Of a DNA stretch of 64,000 bases, positions 34,798 to 43,372 are shown one piece after another (positions within the stretch are counted from its first letter, which is position 1; each line of letters starts with the position of its first letter). Both the position numbers and the translations under genes were made by a program. The notes beneath the pieces were generated by a model that was given only the letters and a program-made list of their open reading frames with translations, had not been told where the DNA came from and did no database searches. This stretch comes from Streptomonospora nanhaiensis (GTDB taxonomy: Bacteria; Actinomycetota; Actinomycetes; Streptosporangiales; Streptosporangiaceae), in assembly GCF_026642255.1 (NCBI RefSeq), contig NZ_CP113264.1:868001-932000 (forward strand), given 5' to 3'.

Positions 34798-36234
34798 ATG
34801 AACCCCACCGAATCCGCAGCCCCCACCGGTGCCGACCCCGGACCCTCACCGCGGTCCGGGCCGGAGGCCCCCGGTCGGTCCCGCAGGGCCGTCCTCGCGC
34901 TTGCCGTCCTCGCCCTGGCCCACTTCACCATCTCGGTCGACTTCAACATCGTCTACATCGCGCTGCCGCAGATCGGCGACGCCCTCGGCTTCTCCGCGGC
35001 CTCGCTCCAGTGGGTGGTCACCGCCTTCTCCCTCGGCTACGGCGGCTTCCTGCTCCTCGGCGGCCGTGCCGCCGACCGGCTCGGAGCCCGCCGCATGCTC
35101 GTGTCCGGCGCCGCCCTCATGGGTGCGGCCTCCGTCGCCGGGGCCCTCGCCCAGGACCCCGCCGTCCTCGTCGCCTCCCGCGCGCTCCAGGGACTCGGCG
35201 CCGCCGCGCTGTTCCCCGCCACGCTCGCCGTGCTCACCGCGGCCTTCCCCGCGGGGCCCGCCCGTATCCGCGCCATGGCGGTGTGGGGGACCGCCGGAGC
35301 CTTCGGCGCGCTGGCGGGCGGCGCCGTCGGCGGCATCCTCACCAGCGCGTTCGGTTGGCCCGCGGTGTTCTGGGCCCTGGTCCCCGCCACCCTCGCCGTC
35401 GTGCTCGCGGCTCCCGTCGTGCTGCCTGCCGACGTGCGCCGCCCCGGACGGGCGAGCTTCGACCTCCCCGGCGCGGCGATGGTCACCGCCGGGTCCCTCC
35501 TGCTGGTCCTCGGGATCTCCCTGGGGCAGAGCGTCGGATGGGCCTCCTGGCAGAGCGCCGGCGCCCTCCTCCTCGGCGCGCTGACCCTGGTCGGCCTGCT
35601 CCTGTTCGAGCGCCGTGCCGCGGACCCGCTGCTGCCGGTCCGGCTGCTCACCAACCGGTCGCTGCTGGTCACCATGGCCCTGGTCTTCGTGCTCATGGGC
35701 TCGGTGAACACGCTGCACTACGTGTACACCACCCACGTCCAGGTCACCCTCGGCCTCAGCCCGCTCGCGGCCGGTCTCGGCTTCCTGCCGCAGGGCCTGG
35801 CCGCCATGCTCGGCTCGGCCCTGCTCCTGCCCCCGCTGCTCGCCCGGTGGGGCGTGCGCAGCGCGCTGTTCGCCGGTGTGGCGGGTTCGGGCCTCACCGC
35901 CGTCCTCTTCGCCGTGGCCGTCGCCGCCGACTCCTACTGGGCCATGCTGCCCGCCGTCGTCATGCTCGGCGTGACGGCCGGGACCACCTACCCCGTGCTG
36001 TTCGCGGCGGCCGGGGCGGGAGTCTCCGACGACGAGCAGGGCGTCGCCTCGGCGATGGTGTCCACCACCCAGCAGATCGGCGCGGCGGTGGGGCTGGCGT
36101 CGCTGGTCGCCGTCGCCGACGCCGCCGCGGGTCCCGCCTCCTCCGGGCTCGGCGCCGCCGCGGTCGCCGGAGGGCTGGCGACCCTGGCCGCGGCTTTTCT
36201 CGCCCTGGCGCTGCGCAGGACTCCGGCTGCCTGA
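34798..36234 (+). CDS. MFS drug exporter (DHA2/EmrB-like, ~14 TM)
   Basis: A 478-residue proton-driven exporter. After a Pro/Ser-rich N-terminus, the first helix contains HFTISVDFNIVYIALPQIG, a DHA2-type motif. Motif A-like GGRAADRLGARRMLV and motif C-like GALAGGAVGGILTSAFGW follow. Hydrophobic segments suggest about 14 helices. ATG 34798 follows AGAGAGCCGGGTCCC with a weak ribosome site. The divergent MarR gene is its probable repressor; the substrate, likely an antibiotic or toxic compound, is unknown. Confidence 0.9.
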   Translation: MNPTESAAPTGADPGPSPRSGPEAPGRSRRAVLALAVLALAHFTISVDFNIVYIALPQIGDALGFSAASLQWVVTAFSLGYGGFLLLGGRAADRLGARRMLVSGAALMGAASVAGALAQDPAVLVASRALQGLGAAALFPATLAVLTAAFPAGPARIRAMAVWGTAGAFGALAGGAVGGILTSAFGWPAVFWALVPATLAVVLAAPVVLPADVRRPGRASFDLPGAAMVTAGSLLLVLGISLGQSVGWASWQSAGALLLGALTLVGLLLFERRAADPLLPVRLLTNRSLLVTMALVFVLMGSVNTLHYVYTTHVQVTLGLSPLAAGLGFLPQGLAAMLGSALLLPPLLARWGVRSALFAGVAGSGLTAVLFAVAVAADSYWAMLPAVVMLGVTAGTTYPVLFAAAGAGVSDDEQGVASAMVSTTQQIGAAVGLASLVAVADAAAGPASSGLGAAAVAGGLATLAAAFLALALRRTPAA

Positions 36235-36285
36235 CCTGGGCGGACCGTGTCGCCGGTGGGGCGGGCCGGTCGAAGACACGCCGGT

Positions 36286-36318
36286 CCGACGGCGGGCGCA
36301 CGGCGCGTCCGCCGTCGG
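36286..36318 (+). terminator. Terminator after MFS gene
   Basis: A 14-bp stem with one mismatch, CCGACGGCGG/CCGCCGTCGG extended by CGC/GCG, 51 bases after the stop codon. Confidence 0.65.
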
Positions 36319-36412
36319 GCGGCTAGCCTGGGCACCTCTGATCGCCCCGATGGACACGGGCCCCGGGTGGGTATGCGCCTGGGAGGAACACCATCGAGAC
36401 GGAGGACCACGG

Positions 36413-38134
36413 ATGGCTACCACCTGGCTGGGACCGAAGGGGCGCGCCGAGGCGCTCGCGTCGATGAAGGACGAGGAACTCGACGTCCTCGTGGTCGGGG
36501 GAGGCATCGTCGGGGCCGGTATCGCCCTGGACGCGGTCTCGCGCGGGCTGTCCACGGGACTCGTCGAGGCACGCGACTTCGCCTCGGGCACCTCCAGCAG
36601 ATCCAGTAAACTCATCCACGGCGGACTGCGCTACCTGGAGCAGTTCGACTTCGAGCTCGTGCGCGAGGCGCTGCACGAACGGGGTCTGCTCCTCACCACC
36701 ATCGCGCCGCACCTGGTCCGCCCGGTGCCCTTCCTGTTCCCGTTCGCGCGGCAGTGGGAGCGCGCCTACATCGGCGCGGGAGTCACGCTGTACGACGCCC
36801 TGGCGATGTCCTCCCGCAACAACCGGGGGCTCCCCTCGCACCGGCACCTGAGCCGGAACGGCGCGCTGAAGGTCTTCCCGGCCCTCAAGCGCAGCGCCCT
36901 GGCGGGGGCGATCCAGTACTGGGACTGCCAGGTGGACGACGCCCGGCTCGTCACCAGTGTGCTGCGCACCGCCGCCGGGCTGGGGGCCAGGATCGCGTCC
37001 CGGGTCCAGGCGGTCGGGTTCCTGCGCGAGGGCGAACACGTCGTCGGCGCCAACGTCGCCGACCTGGAGACCGGCGACGAGCTGCGCATCCGCGCCCGCC
37101 AGGTGGTCAACGCCGCGGGGGTGTGGACCGACGACATCCAGGAGATGGTCGGAGGTCGCGGACAGATCCACGTCAGCGCCTCCAAGGGCATCCACCTGGT
37201 CGTCCCGCGCGACCGCATCCAGGCCTCCTCCGGCATGATCCTGCGCACGGAGAAGAGCGTCCTGTTCGTCATCCCGTGGGGCCGCCACTGGATCATCGGC
37301 ACCACCGACACCGCCTGGGACCTGGACAAGGAGAACCCGGCGGCGAGCCGCGCCGACATCGACTACGTGCTGGACCACGTCAACCAGGTCCTGCGCACGC
37401 CCCTGGGCAGGGACGACGTCGAGGGCGTGTACGCGGGGCTGCGGCCCCTGCTGACGGGCGAGTCCGAGGAGACGTCCAAGCTCTCCCGGGAGCACACGGT
37501 CGCCCACCCGGTGCCGGGCCTGGTCCTCATCGCCGGGGGCAAGTACACCACCTACCGGGTGATGGCCAAGGACGCGGTGGACGCGGTCGCCCACGGCCTG
37601 GGCAGCAGCGTCCCGCAGTCGGTCACCGACCGGCTGCCGCTGGTGGGCGCGGACGGCTACGCCGCGCTCTACAACCAGCGGTACCGGCTCGCCCGCGACT
37701 CGGGCCTGCACGTCTCCCGGATCACCCACCTGCTCCGCCGCCACGGCTCCGGCGTGCACGACCTGCTCGACCTCGTCAGGGAGCGCCCCGACCTGGGACG
37801 CCCGCTCGCGGCGGCCGACGACTACCTGCGCGCGGAGATCGTCTACGCCGCGGAGGCGGAGGGGGCGCGCCACCTGGAGGACGTCCTCTCCCGGCGGACC
37901 CGGATCTCCTTCGAGACCTGGGACCGGGGGATCGCCGCCGCCGAGGAGGCCGCCGAACTCCTCGCCGGGCCGCTGGACTGGAGCAAGGAGCAGATCCAGC
38001 GCGAGGTGGAGTACTACCGCAAGGGGATCGAGGCGGAGCGCGCCGCGCAGGAGCAGGACACCGACCAGGAGGCCGACGCCATCCAGCACGGGGCGCCCGA
38101 GATCGTCCCGGAGGCGCGCGTCACCCGGAACTGA
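36413..38134 (+). CDS. glpD: Aerobic glycerol-3-phosphate dehydrogenase
   Basis: A 573-residue FAD enzyme that oxidises glycerol-3-phosphate to dihydroxyacetone phosphate at the membrane and passes electrons to quinone. The FAD motif is VLVVGGGIVGAGIALDAVSRG, then RSSKLIHGGLRYLEQFDFEL and GGKYTTYRVMAKDAVD near the end of the oxidase domain, with the DAO C-terminal domain after residue ~400. The ATG at 36413 follows GGAGGA by 6 bases. No glpF or glpK is adjacent. A long acidic tail ends the protein. Confidence 0.96.
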   Translation: MATTWLGPKGRAEALASMKDEELDVLVVGGGIVGAGIALDAVSRGLSTGLVEARDFASGTSSRSSKLIHGGLRYLEQFDFELVREALHERGLLLTTIAPHLVRPVPFLFPFARQWERAYIGAGVTLYDALAMSSRNNRGLPSHRHLSRNGALKVFPALKRSALAGAIQYWDCQVDDARLVTSVLRTAAGLGARIASRVQAVGFLREGEHVVGANVADLETGDELRIRARQVVNAAGVWTDDIQEMVGGRGQIHVSASKGIHLVVPRDRIQASSGMILRTEKSVLFVIPWGRHWIIGTTDTAWDLDKENPAASRADIDYVLDHVNQVLRTPLGRDDVEGVYAGLRPLLTGESEETSKLSREHTVAHPVPGLVLIAGGKYTTYRVMAKDAVDAVAHGLGSSVPQSVTDRLPLVGADGYAALYNQRYRLARDSGLHVSRITHLLRRHGSGVHDLLDLVRERPDLGRPLAAADDYLRAEIVYAAEAEGARHLEDVLSRRTRISFETWDRGIAAAEEAAELLAGPLDWSKEQIQREVEYYRKGIEAERAAQEQDTDQEADAIQHGAPEIVPEARVTRN

Positions 38135-38173
38135 CCGGTGGGCGGGCGGGGGCTCCCCCGCCCGCCGGGGCCC

Positions 38174-38207
38174 CGCGGGCCCGCCGTCCCCGGACGGCGG
38201 GCCCGCG
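38174..38207 (+). terminator. Terminator after glpD
   Basis: A perfect 16-bp stem (38174-38189 and 38192-38207) with a minimal two-base centre, 39 bases after glpD. Confidence 0.8.
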
Positions 38208-38281
38208 CGTGTGGCCTGCGGCACACCGTCCCGCTAGGGTGCGGTAGCGACCCCTGCCCTCCCCCCGAAGGACGCGAACCC

Positions 38282-39037
38282 ATGATCAAGGTGCTCCTCG
38301 TCGAGGACGACGTCCGGCTCGCCGACGCCCTCACCGGCGCACTGGAGGCCAACGGCTACACGGTCGACCAGGTCCGGACGGCCGAGGGCGCGCTGGCGGC
38401 GGCCCCCGCCGACCTGGTCCTGCTCGACCTCGGCCTGCCCGACATGGACGGCATCGAGCTGTGCGGCCTCCTGCGCGAGCGCCACGACGTCGGCGACACC
38501 GCGGTCATCATGGTCACCGCGCGCGGGAGGCAGCGCGAACGCGTCCGCGGCCTGCGCTCGGGGGCCGACGACTACGTGGTCAAGCCGCTCGCCGTCGACG
38601 AGCTCTGCGCGCGGATGGAGGCGGTGCTGCGCCGCACCCGCAGGCGGGACGGGGGTCCCCTGGCGATCGGCCCCCTGCGGGTCGACCGCGCGACGCGCGC
38701 CGTCGTCCGCGACGGCGAGCGGGTGGACCTCACCCGGAAGGAGTTCGACCTCCTCCTCGCCCTGGCGGCGGAGGCGGGCGCGGTCGTGCCCCGCGAACGC
38801 CTGATCCTGAGGGTGTGGCGGACCACCTGGCCGGGGACGCTGCGCACGCTGGAGGTGCACATCGGCACCCTGCGCGCCAAGCTGGGCGTACCCGGGCTCA
38901 TCGAGACCGTGCGCGGCGTCGGCTACCGGCTGGCGGAGGGCGGGCACGGCGTCCCCGCCTCCCGCCACGAGCCCGCCCGCGGGCCCGACCCGGCCGAGCG
39001 GGCCGCCGCGGCCGCCGCCCCGGCCCGGCGGGCCTGA
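38282..39037 (+). CDS. OmpR-family response regulator
   Basis: A 251-residue response regulator: receiver domain with acidic pocket EDD at 8-10, phospho-acceptor D49 in LVLLDLGLPDMDG, and the conserved VKPL lysine. A winged-helix DNA-binding domain follows (about 128-225, LTRKEFDLLLALAAEAGAVV, RTLEVHIGTLRAKLG, ETVRGVGYRL). The last 25 residues are Pro/Ala-rich. ATG 38282 has GAAGGA about 10 bases upstream. It precedes its histidine kinase by 30 bases and, from position, probably controls the tricarboxylate/TRAP-like genes that follow. Confidence 0.93.
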   Translation: MIKVLLVEDDVRLADALTGALEANGYTVDQVRTAEGALAAAPADLVLLDLGLPDMDGIELCGLLRERHDVGDTAVIMVTARGRQRERVRGLRSGADDYVVKPLAVDELCARMEAVLRRTRRRDGGPLAIGPLRVDRATRAVVRDGERVDLTRKEFDLLLALAAEAGAVVPRERLILRVWRTTWPGTLRTLEVHIGTLRAKLGVPGLIETVRGVGYRLAEGGHGVPASRHEPARGPDPAERAAAAAAPARRA

Positions 39038-39067
39038 CCGGGGCCCGGCCCCGACCGGGGCGCCGCC

Positions 39068-40477
39068 ATGCGCCGACGTGTGCTGACCGTGTACGCGACC
39101 CTCCTGGTCGCCGCCTGCCTCGGGCTGGCCCTGCCCCTGTGCGGGAGCATCGCCGCCCGGGGCACCTCCGACATGCTCCTGGACCGGATCAACGACACCG
39201 CCCGCTTCGCCGGCCTCGCCGAACCGGGTGTGCTCACGGGGGCGGCGTCGGGCCTGACGGGCGAACTGGCGGCCTACGACCGGCTGTACGGCATCACCGC
39301 CGTCGTCGTCGACCGGGACGGCGCCGTCGTCGCCTCCTCCCGCGAGGTCGCCGACCTGTCGGACCTGGAACCCGGGCGGTGGGGGCAGCACGGCGACGAG
39401 CTGCCCGAGGCGGTGCGGACCGCGCTGGCCGGCAACCGCATGGGCGCCGACAGGGTGGTCTACCCCTGGCAACGGGGACCGCTGGTCGTGGCCGAGCCCG
39501 TCGGCCGCTCGGGCGAGGTCGTCGGCGCGGCGGTCACCGCCTCGCCCACCGGCTCCCTGCGCCGCTCGACCCTCGTGCAGTGGTGCGTGGCCTGGGCGGC
39601 GGTCGCCGTCCTGATGGCCGCCGGGTTCGCCGCGGCGGGCCCCCTCACGCGCTGGGTGCTGCGCCCCATCGACGACCTGGAGGAGGCGACCCGCGCCGTG
39701 AGCGGGGGGAGCCTGGACACCAGGGTGCGGGCGGAGGAGGGGCCCGAGGAGCTGCGCCGCCTGGGGGAGTCGTTCAACCGGATGGCGGACACCATCACCT
39801 CCATGCTGGAGAGCCAGCGCACCTTCGTGTCCTACGCGGGACACCAGGTGCGCAACCCCCTGGCGGCTCTGCGGCTGCGGGTGGACTCCCTGTCGCGGCA
39901 CCTCACCCCGGAGGGGGCGCGCGACCACCGGATGGCGCTGGACGAGGTGGACCGCCTCTCCCGGATCTGCGACAGCCTGCTCACCCTCGCCCGGACGGAG
40001 GACACGGAGCAGTCCCTGGTGTGGGAGGACGTCCTGGAGGTCGTCGACGACCGGCTGGCGTCCTGGGAGCCGATCGCGGAGCGCGCGGGCGCCGTGCTGG
40101 TCCGCGAGGGGGTCGAGGGGGTGCGGGTCCGCAGCGCGGAGGGGACCCTGGACCAGGCGCTGGACGCGCTCATCGACAACGCCCTGAAGTTCGGCGGGAG
40201 CGGTGTGCGGGTCACGGTGCGGGTGGAGCGGGCGGAGGCGGGCCCCGACGGGCCCGGCCACGTGGACGTGCACGTGGTGGACGACGGCCCGGGCCTGCCC
40301 GAGGCGCGGCTGGAACAGGCGTCCCGGCCGTTCTGGCGCGACGGCCACGACGGGGTGGGCGGCTCCGGGCTCGGCCTGTCCATCGTCGTCACGCTGCTGG
40401 AACTCCAGGGGGCGCACCTGTCCCTGCGGCCGGCCTCGCCGCACGGGATCGACGCGAGGATACGCCTGCCGGCCTGA
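39068..40477 (+). CDS. Sensor histidine kinase
   Basis: A 469-residue membrane sensor kinase. First membrane segment at about 5-28, an extracellular sensing region to about 170, second segment near 174-196, then HAMP, and a HisKA domain with phospho-acceptor H259 in AGHQVRNPLAALRLR. The ATPase has the N box ALIDNALKFGG, G1 DDGPGLP and G2 GGSGLGLSIV. It works with the response regulator upstream. Its 3' end overlaps the convergent TAXI gene by 89 bases. Confidence 0.93.
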   Translation: MRRRVLTVYATLLVAACLGLALPLCGSIAARGTSDMLLDRINDTARFAGLAEPGVLTGAASGLTGELAAYDRLYGITAVVVDRDGAVVASSREVADLSDLEPGRWGQHGDELPEAVRTALAGNRMGADRVVYPWQRGPLVVAEPVGRSGEVVGAAVTASPTGSLRRSTLVQWCVAWAAVAVLMAAGFAAAGPLTRWVLRPIDDLEEATRAVSGGSLDTRVRAEEGPEELRRLGESFNRMADTITSMLESQRTFVSYAGHQVRNPLAALRLRVDSLSRHLTPEGARDHRMALDEVDRLSRICDSLLTLARTEDTEQSLVWEDVLEVVDDRLASWEPIAERAGAVLVREGVEGVRVRSAEGTLDQALDALIDNALKFGGSGVRVTVRVERAEAGPDGPGHVDVHVVDDGPGLPEARLEQASRPFWRDGHDGVGGSGLGLSIVVTLLELQGAHLSLRPASPHGIDARIRLPA

Positions 40478-41516
40478 GCGCGTCCGCCGTCCCGCCGCCC
40501 ACCGGTCCGTCGTAGGCGTATTTGACCTCGCGGTAGTACGCGGCCGCACCGGGGTGCAGGGGGATCGGCAGGGTCGCGATCGCCGACCGGGTGTCCAGGT
40601 GCAGCGCGACCGGGTGGATCCGGGCCAGCTGGTCCCGCCACTCGAACAGCAGGCGGGTCAGGTCCTCCGCCGAGTCGTCGGGCATGGACGCGTCGGCGAC
40701 CAGCAGGCTCGGGACCCCGACGGTGCGCACCGAGGGCACGCCCGGGTAGGTGCCCGCGGGCACCGGCCGCTCGGAGAAGTACTCGCCGTACCCGGCGACC
40801 AGGGCGGGAACGTGCCCGGCCAGGTCGAGCAGCCGGACCGGGGTGCGCTCCGCCAGGTCGGCGACCGCCTGGGTGGGCAGGCCGCCGGACCAGAAGAACG
40901 CGTCGACCTCCCCGTTCTCCAGGGCCCGCGCCGAGGCCCCGATGCCCAGCCGGAGCCGGACCGTCCCGCCCTCCCGGTGGGGGCCTGTGGAGCCGGCCGG
41001 CTCCGGGCGGAGCCCGGCCAGGTCCAGGAGCCGGTCGGCCATCATCTCGGTGCCCGAGCCCCGGGCGCCCACGGACACGGTGGCCCCGGCCAGGTCGGCG
41101 ACCTCTTCGTAGGGGGAGTCCGCGCGCACCACCAGGTGCGTGTGGTTGTCGTAGAGGCGGGCGATCGCCGTGATGGGCAGGGGTTCCCCGAAGGGCGGAT
41201 CCCCCGCGACCGCCAGCGCGGCGACGTCGGCCAGCGTGAAGGCGGCGTCCAGGGAGCCGGAGGCCACCCGCCGGTTGTTCTCCACGCTCGCGGCGGTGGT
41301 GAGCGCGGTGATCTCGGTGTCCGGACGGGCGGTCGCGATCCGGGCGAGCCCGGAACCGTAGGCGTGGTAGACGCCCCCCTCGCCGCCCGTGCCGACGGAC
41401 AGGCGCAGCGGGTCGGACACCCACGTCTGCGACCAGGTGAGGAGGGGCGCCGCGACCACGGCCGTGAGGAGGAGCCCCGCGGCCGTCGACAGCCGCTGGA
41501 AGGGGGATCGCGCCAT
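40389..41516 (-). CDS. TAXI-family solute-binding protein, membrane-anchored
   Basis: A 375-residue TRAP-associated extracellular immunogenic-type binding protein. The N-terminal hydrophobic segment (about 9-30) lacks a lipobox and probably stays as a signal anchor. Then RLSVGTGGEGGVYHAYGSGLA is the family start, ASVENNRRVASGSLDAAF follows, and GTYPGVPSVRTVGVPSLLVAD lies near the end. The reading frame continues through an Arg/Ala/Gly tail into the opposite-strand kinase. Divergent from the TAXI lipoprotein at 41720. It may present a ligand to the adjacent sensor kinase rather than to the transporter; that is inference. Confidence 0.88.
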   Translation of the reverse strand: MARSPFQRLSTAAGLLLTAVVAAPLLTWSQTWVSDPLRLSVGTGGEGGVYHAYGSGLARIATARPDTEITALTTAASVENNRRVASGSLDAAFTLADVAALAVAGDPPFGEPLPITAIARLYDNHTHLVVRADSPYEEVADLAGATVSVGARGSGTEMMADRLLDLAGLRPEPAGSTGPHREGGTVRLRLGIGASARALENGEVDAFFWSGGLPTQAVADLAERTPVRLLDLAGHVPALVAGYGEYFSERPVPAGTYPGVPSVRTVGVPSLLVADASMPDDSAEDLTRLLFEWRDQLARIHPVALHLDTRSAIATLPIPLHPGAAAYYREVKYAYDGPVGGGTADALRPAGVSSRRSRAARPAAGTGAPPGVPAA

Positions 41517-41719
41517 GGGCCGAACACTAGCAAGGACCGTGAAACCTCAGGAGAGGCTCAAATCCCTCCCGCCCCGCTACGGGTTGCGTGCGCGTGACGG
41601 CTACGTTTCAGGACAGCGGAGTGGCCTGCGCCACATCGGCCCTGTTCGGAGCGGATCCGCCTCCGCCCGGAGCCGCTCCGCCACCGCCCCCGCCTTCCCC
41701 CGAGAGGACACCCCCGACC

Positions 41720-42745
41720 ATGCGACGCACGATGCTGTCCCTGGCCGCCATCCCCGCCGGTGCCCTGCTGCTGGCCGGTTGCGCCCAGCCCGCCGAGTCC
41801 GAGGGGGAGGATGTCGGGCTCGGGGCCGGCCCCGTCCAGGAGCGCCTCAGCATCGTCACCGGCGGCACCGCGGGCGTCTACTACCCGATCGGCGGCGCCC
41901 TGAGCACCATCATCGGCGACCACGTCGAGGGCCAGACCGGCTCGGTCGAGGCCACGGGCGCGTCGGTGGAGAACATCCGCCTGCTCGGCTCCGGCGAGGG
42001 CCACATCGGCATCGTCCAGGGCGACGCGGCCGACCAGGCGGCCCAGGGCAGCGCGGACTTCGAGGGCGACCCCGTCCAGACCTACTCGCTGGCAGTCCTC
42101 TACCCCAACGTCTTCCACGCGGTGACCCTGGACTCCATCGCGCAGGCCAGGGGCTTCGAGTGCTTCGGGGACGTGGCCGGCAACCGCTACTCCGTCGGCG
42201 ACGTCGGCAGCGGCAACGAGGCCACCACCAACCAGGTCTTCGAGTCGCTGGAGATCGCCCTCACCGAGATCGAGATCGACCAGCTCGGCTACGCCGAGAC
42301 CGCCAGCGCGCTCCAGAACAACCAGCTCGACGCGGGCTCGTGGGTGGTCGGCGAGGGCCACGCCGGGATCACCGAGCTCGGCACCACCGACGACATCTCC
42401 ATCATCCCGCTCTGCGACGACGAGCGCTCCGCCGTCGTCAACGGCTACGGCGGCTACACCGAGCACGTCATCGCGGGCGGCACCTACCCGGGCGTGGACG
42501 AGGACGTCGAGACCATCGCGGTGTGGAACGCCCTGGTCGTGTCCGGCGAGTTCAACGAGCAGCAGGCCTACGACATCACCTCGGCCATGTTCGAGAACAT
42601 CGACCAGGTCCTCAACGTGTACGCCCCCGGCGAGGAGTACCTGGTCCCCGAGACCATCGTCAACAGCCCGGTCCCGGTGCACCCCGGCGCGGTCCGCTTC
42701 TACGAGGAGCAGGGCGTCGAGATCCCCGGGGACCTGCTCCCGTAG
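41720..42745 (+). CDS. TAXI-family TRAP transporter solute-binding lipoprotein
   Basis: A 341-residue lipoprotein with signal ending LLLAGC, then LSIVTGGTAGVYYPIGGALS, the defining TAXI start, ATGASVENIRLLGSGEGHIG and AGGTYPGVDEDVETIAVWNAL. It binds a small carboxylate or amino acid outside the cell and delivers it to the fused TRAP permease at 43373. The ATG at 41720 follows GAGAGGACA. The frame is open further upstream but is Pro-rich and not convincing. Operon with DUF1850 and the permease. Confidence 0.93.
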   Translation: MRRTMLSLAAIPAGALLLAGCAQPAESEGEDVGLGAGPVQERLSIVTGGTAGVYYPIGGALSTIIGDHVEGQTGSVEATGASVENIRLLGSGEGHIGIVQGDAADQAAQGSADFEGDPVQTYSLAVLYPNVFHAVTLDSIAQARGFECFGDVAGNRYSVGDVGSGNEATTNQVFESLEIALTEIEIDQLGYAETASALQNNQLDAGSWVVGEGHAGITELGTTDDISIIPLCDDERSAVVNGYGGYTEHVIAGGTYPGVDEDVETIAVWNALVVSGEFNEQQAYDITSAMFENIDQVLNVYAPGEEYLVPETIVNSPVPVHPGAVRFYEEQGVEIPGDLLP

Positions 42746-42757
42746 GGGCGCGCCGCG

Positions 42758-43312
42758 ATGGAGACCGCTTCCCCGCCGCACGCGGGGCGGCCCGCGGACG
42801 CCGGGAGGCCCCGGTGGCCGCGGACCGCCGCCCTGCTGGGCGCGGGCGCGGTCCTGACCGCCCTCCTGCTGCCCGTGTGGCCCGCGCTCAGGCTCAGCGA
42901 CGGCGGCGACACCATGGGCCACCTCCGCCTCGCCGGGGGCGAGCCCTTCACGGTCTCCTACGTCCACTCCATCGACGGCCTGCCGATCGAGGAGAACCTC
43001 CTCGTCCGGGACGGACGCCTGGTCGTGGACTCCACCCGCGTCCGCCAGTTCGGCGCGGGCATGGGCCACATCCCCGGAGAGGGGACCGGCCGCGCCGACG
43101 GCGAGTGGTGGGTCGTGGAGGGCATGGAGCGCGACATCGGCACGGAGCTGACCATCCGGGTCGGCGCCCCCGCCGTCGACCACCGGATCCGCGCCCCGGG
43201 GGCCGAGGTGCGCCTGTCGCCGTGCCTCGCCGCGCACCCCGTGCGCGTCGAACCGGTGCTGCTGCCCACGCTGCTCCTGCCCCTCGCCACCGTCCCCGAG
43301 CCGGAGTGCTGA
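42758..43312 (+). CDS. DUF1850 domain protein
   Basis: A 184-residue protein with one N-terminal membrane segment (about 24-44, TAALLGAGAVLTALLLPVWP). A DUF1850 domain follows, with FTVSYVHSIDGLPIEENLLV, RQFGAGMGHIPGEG and a C-terminal hydrophobic stretch. This family is regularly encoded between TAXI-type binding proteins and fused TRAP permeases and may be an accessory of uptake. It is 12 bases after the TAXI lipoprotein and 60 bases before the permease. The biochemical role is unknown. Confidence 0.88.
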   Translation: METASPPHAGRPADAGRPRWPRTAALLGAGAVLTALLLPVWPALRLSDGGDTMGHLRLAGGEPFTVSYVHSIDGLPIEENLLVRDGRLVVDSTRVRQFGAGMGHIPGEGTGRADGEWWVVEGMERDIGTELTIRVGAPAVDHRIRAPGAEVRLSPCLAAHPVRVEPVLLPTLLLPLATVPEPEC

Positions 43313-43372
43313 CACCGCGCTCCGCCGCCCGCGACCCGCACGCACCAGCCCAGAGAGCACCGAGGAAGAAGC

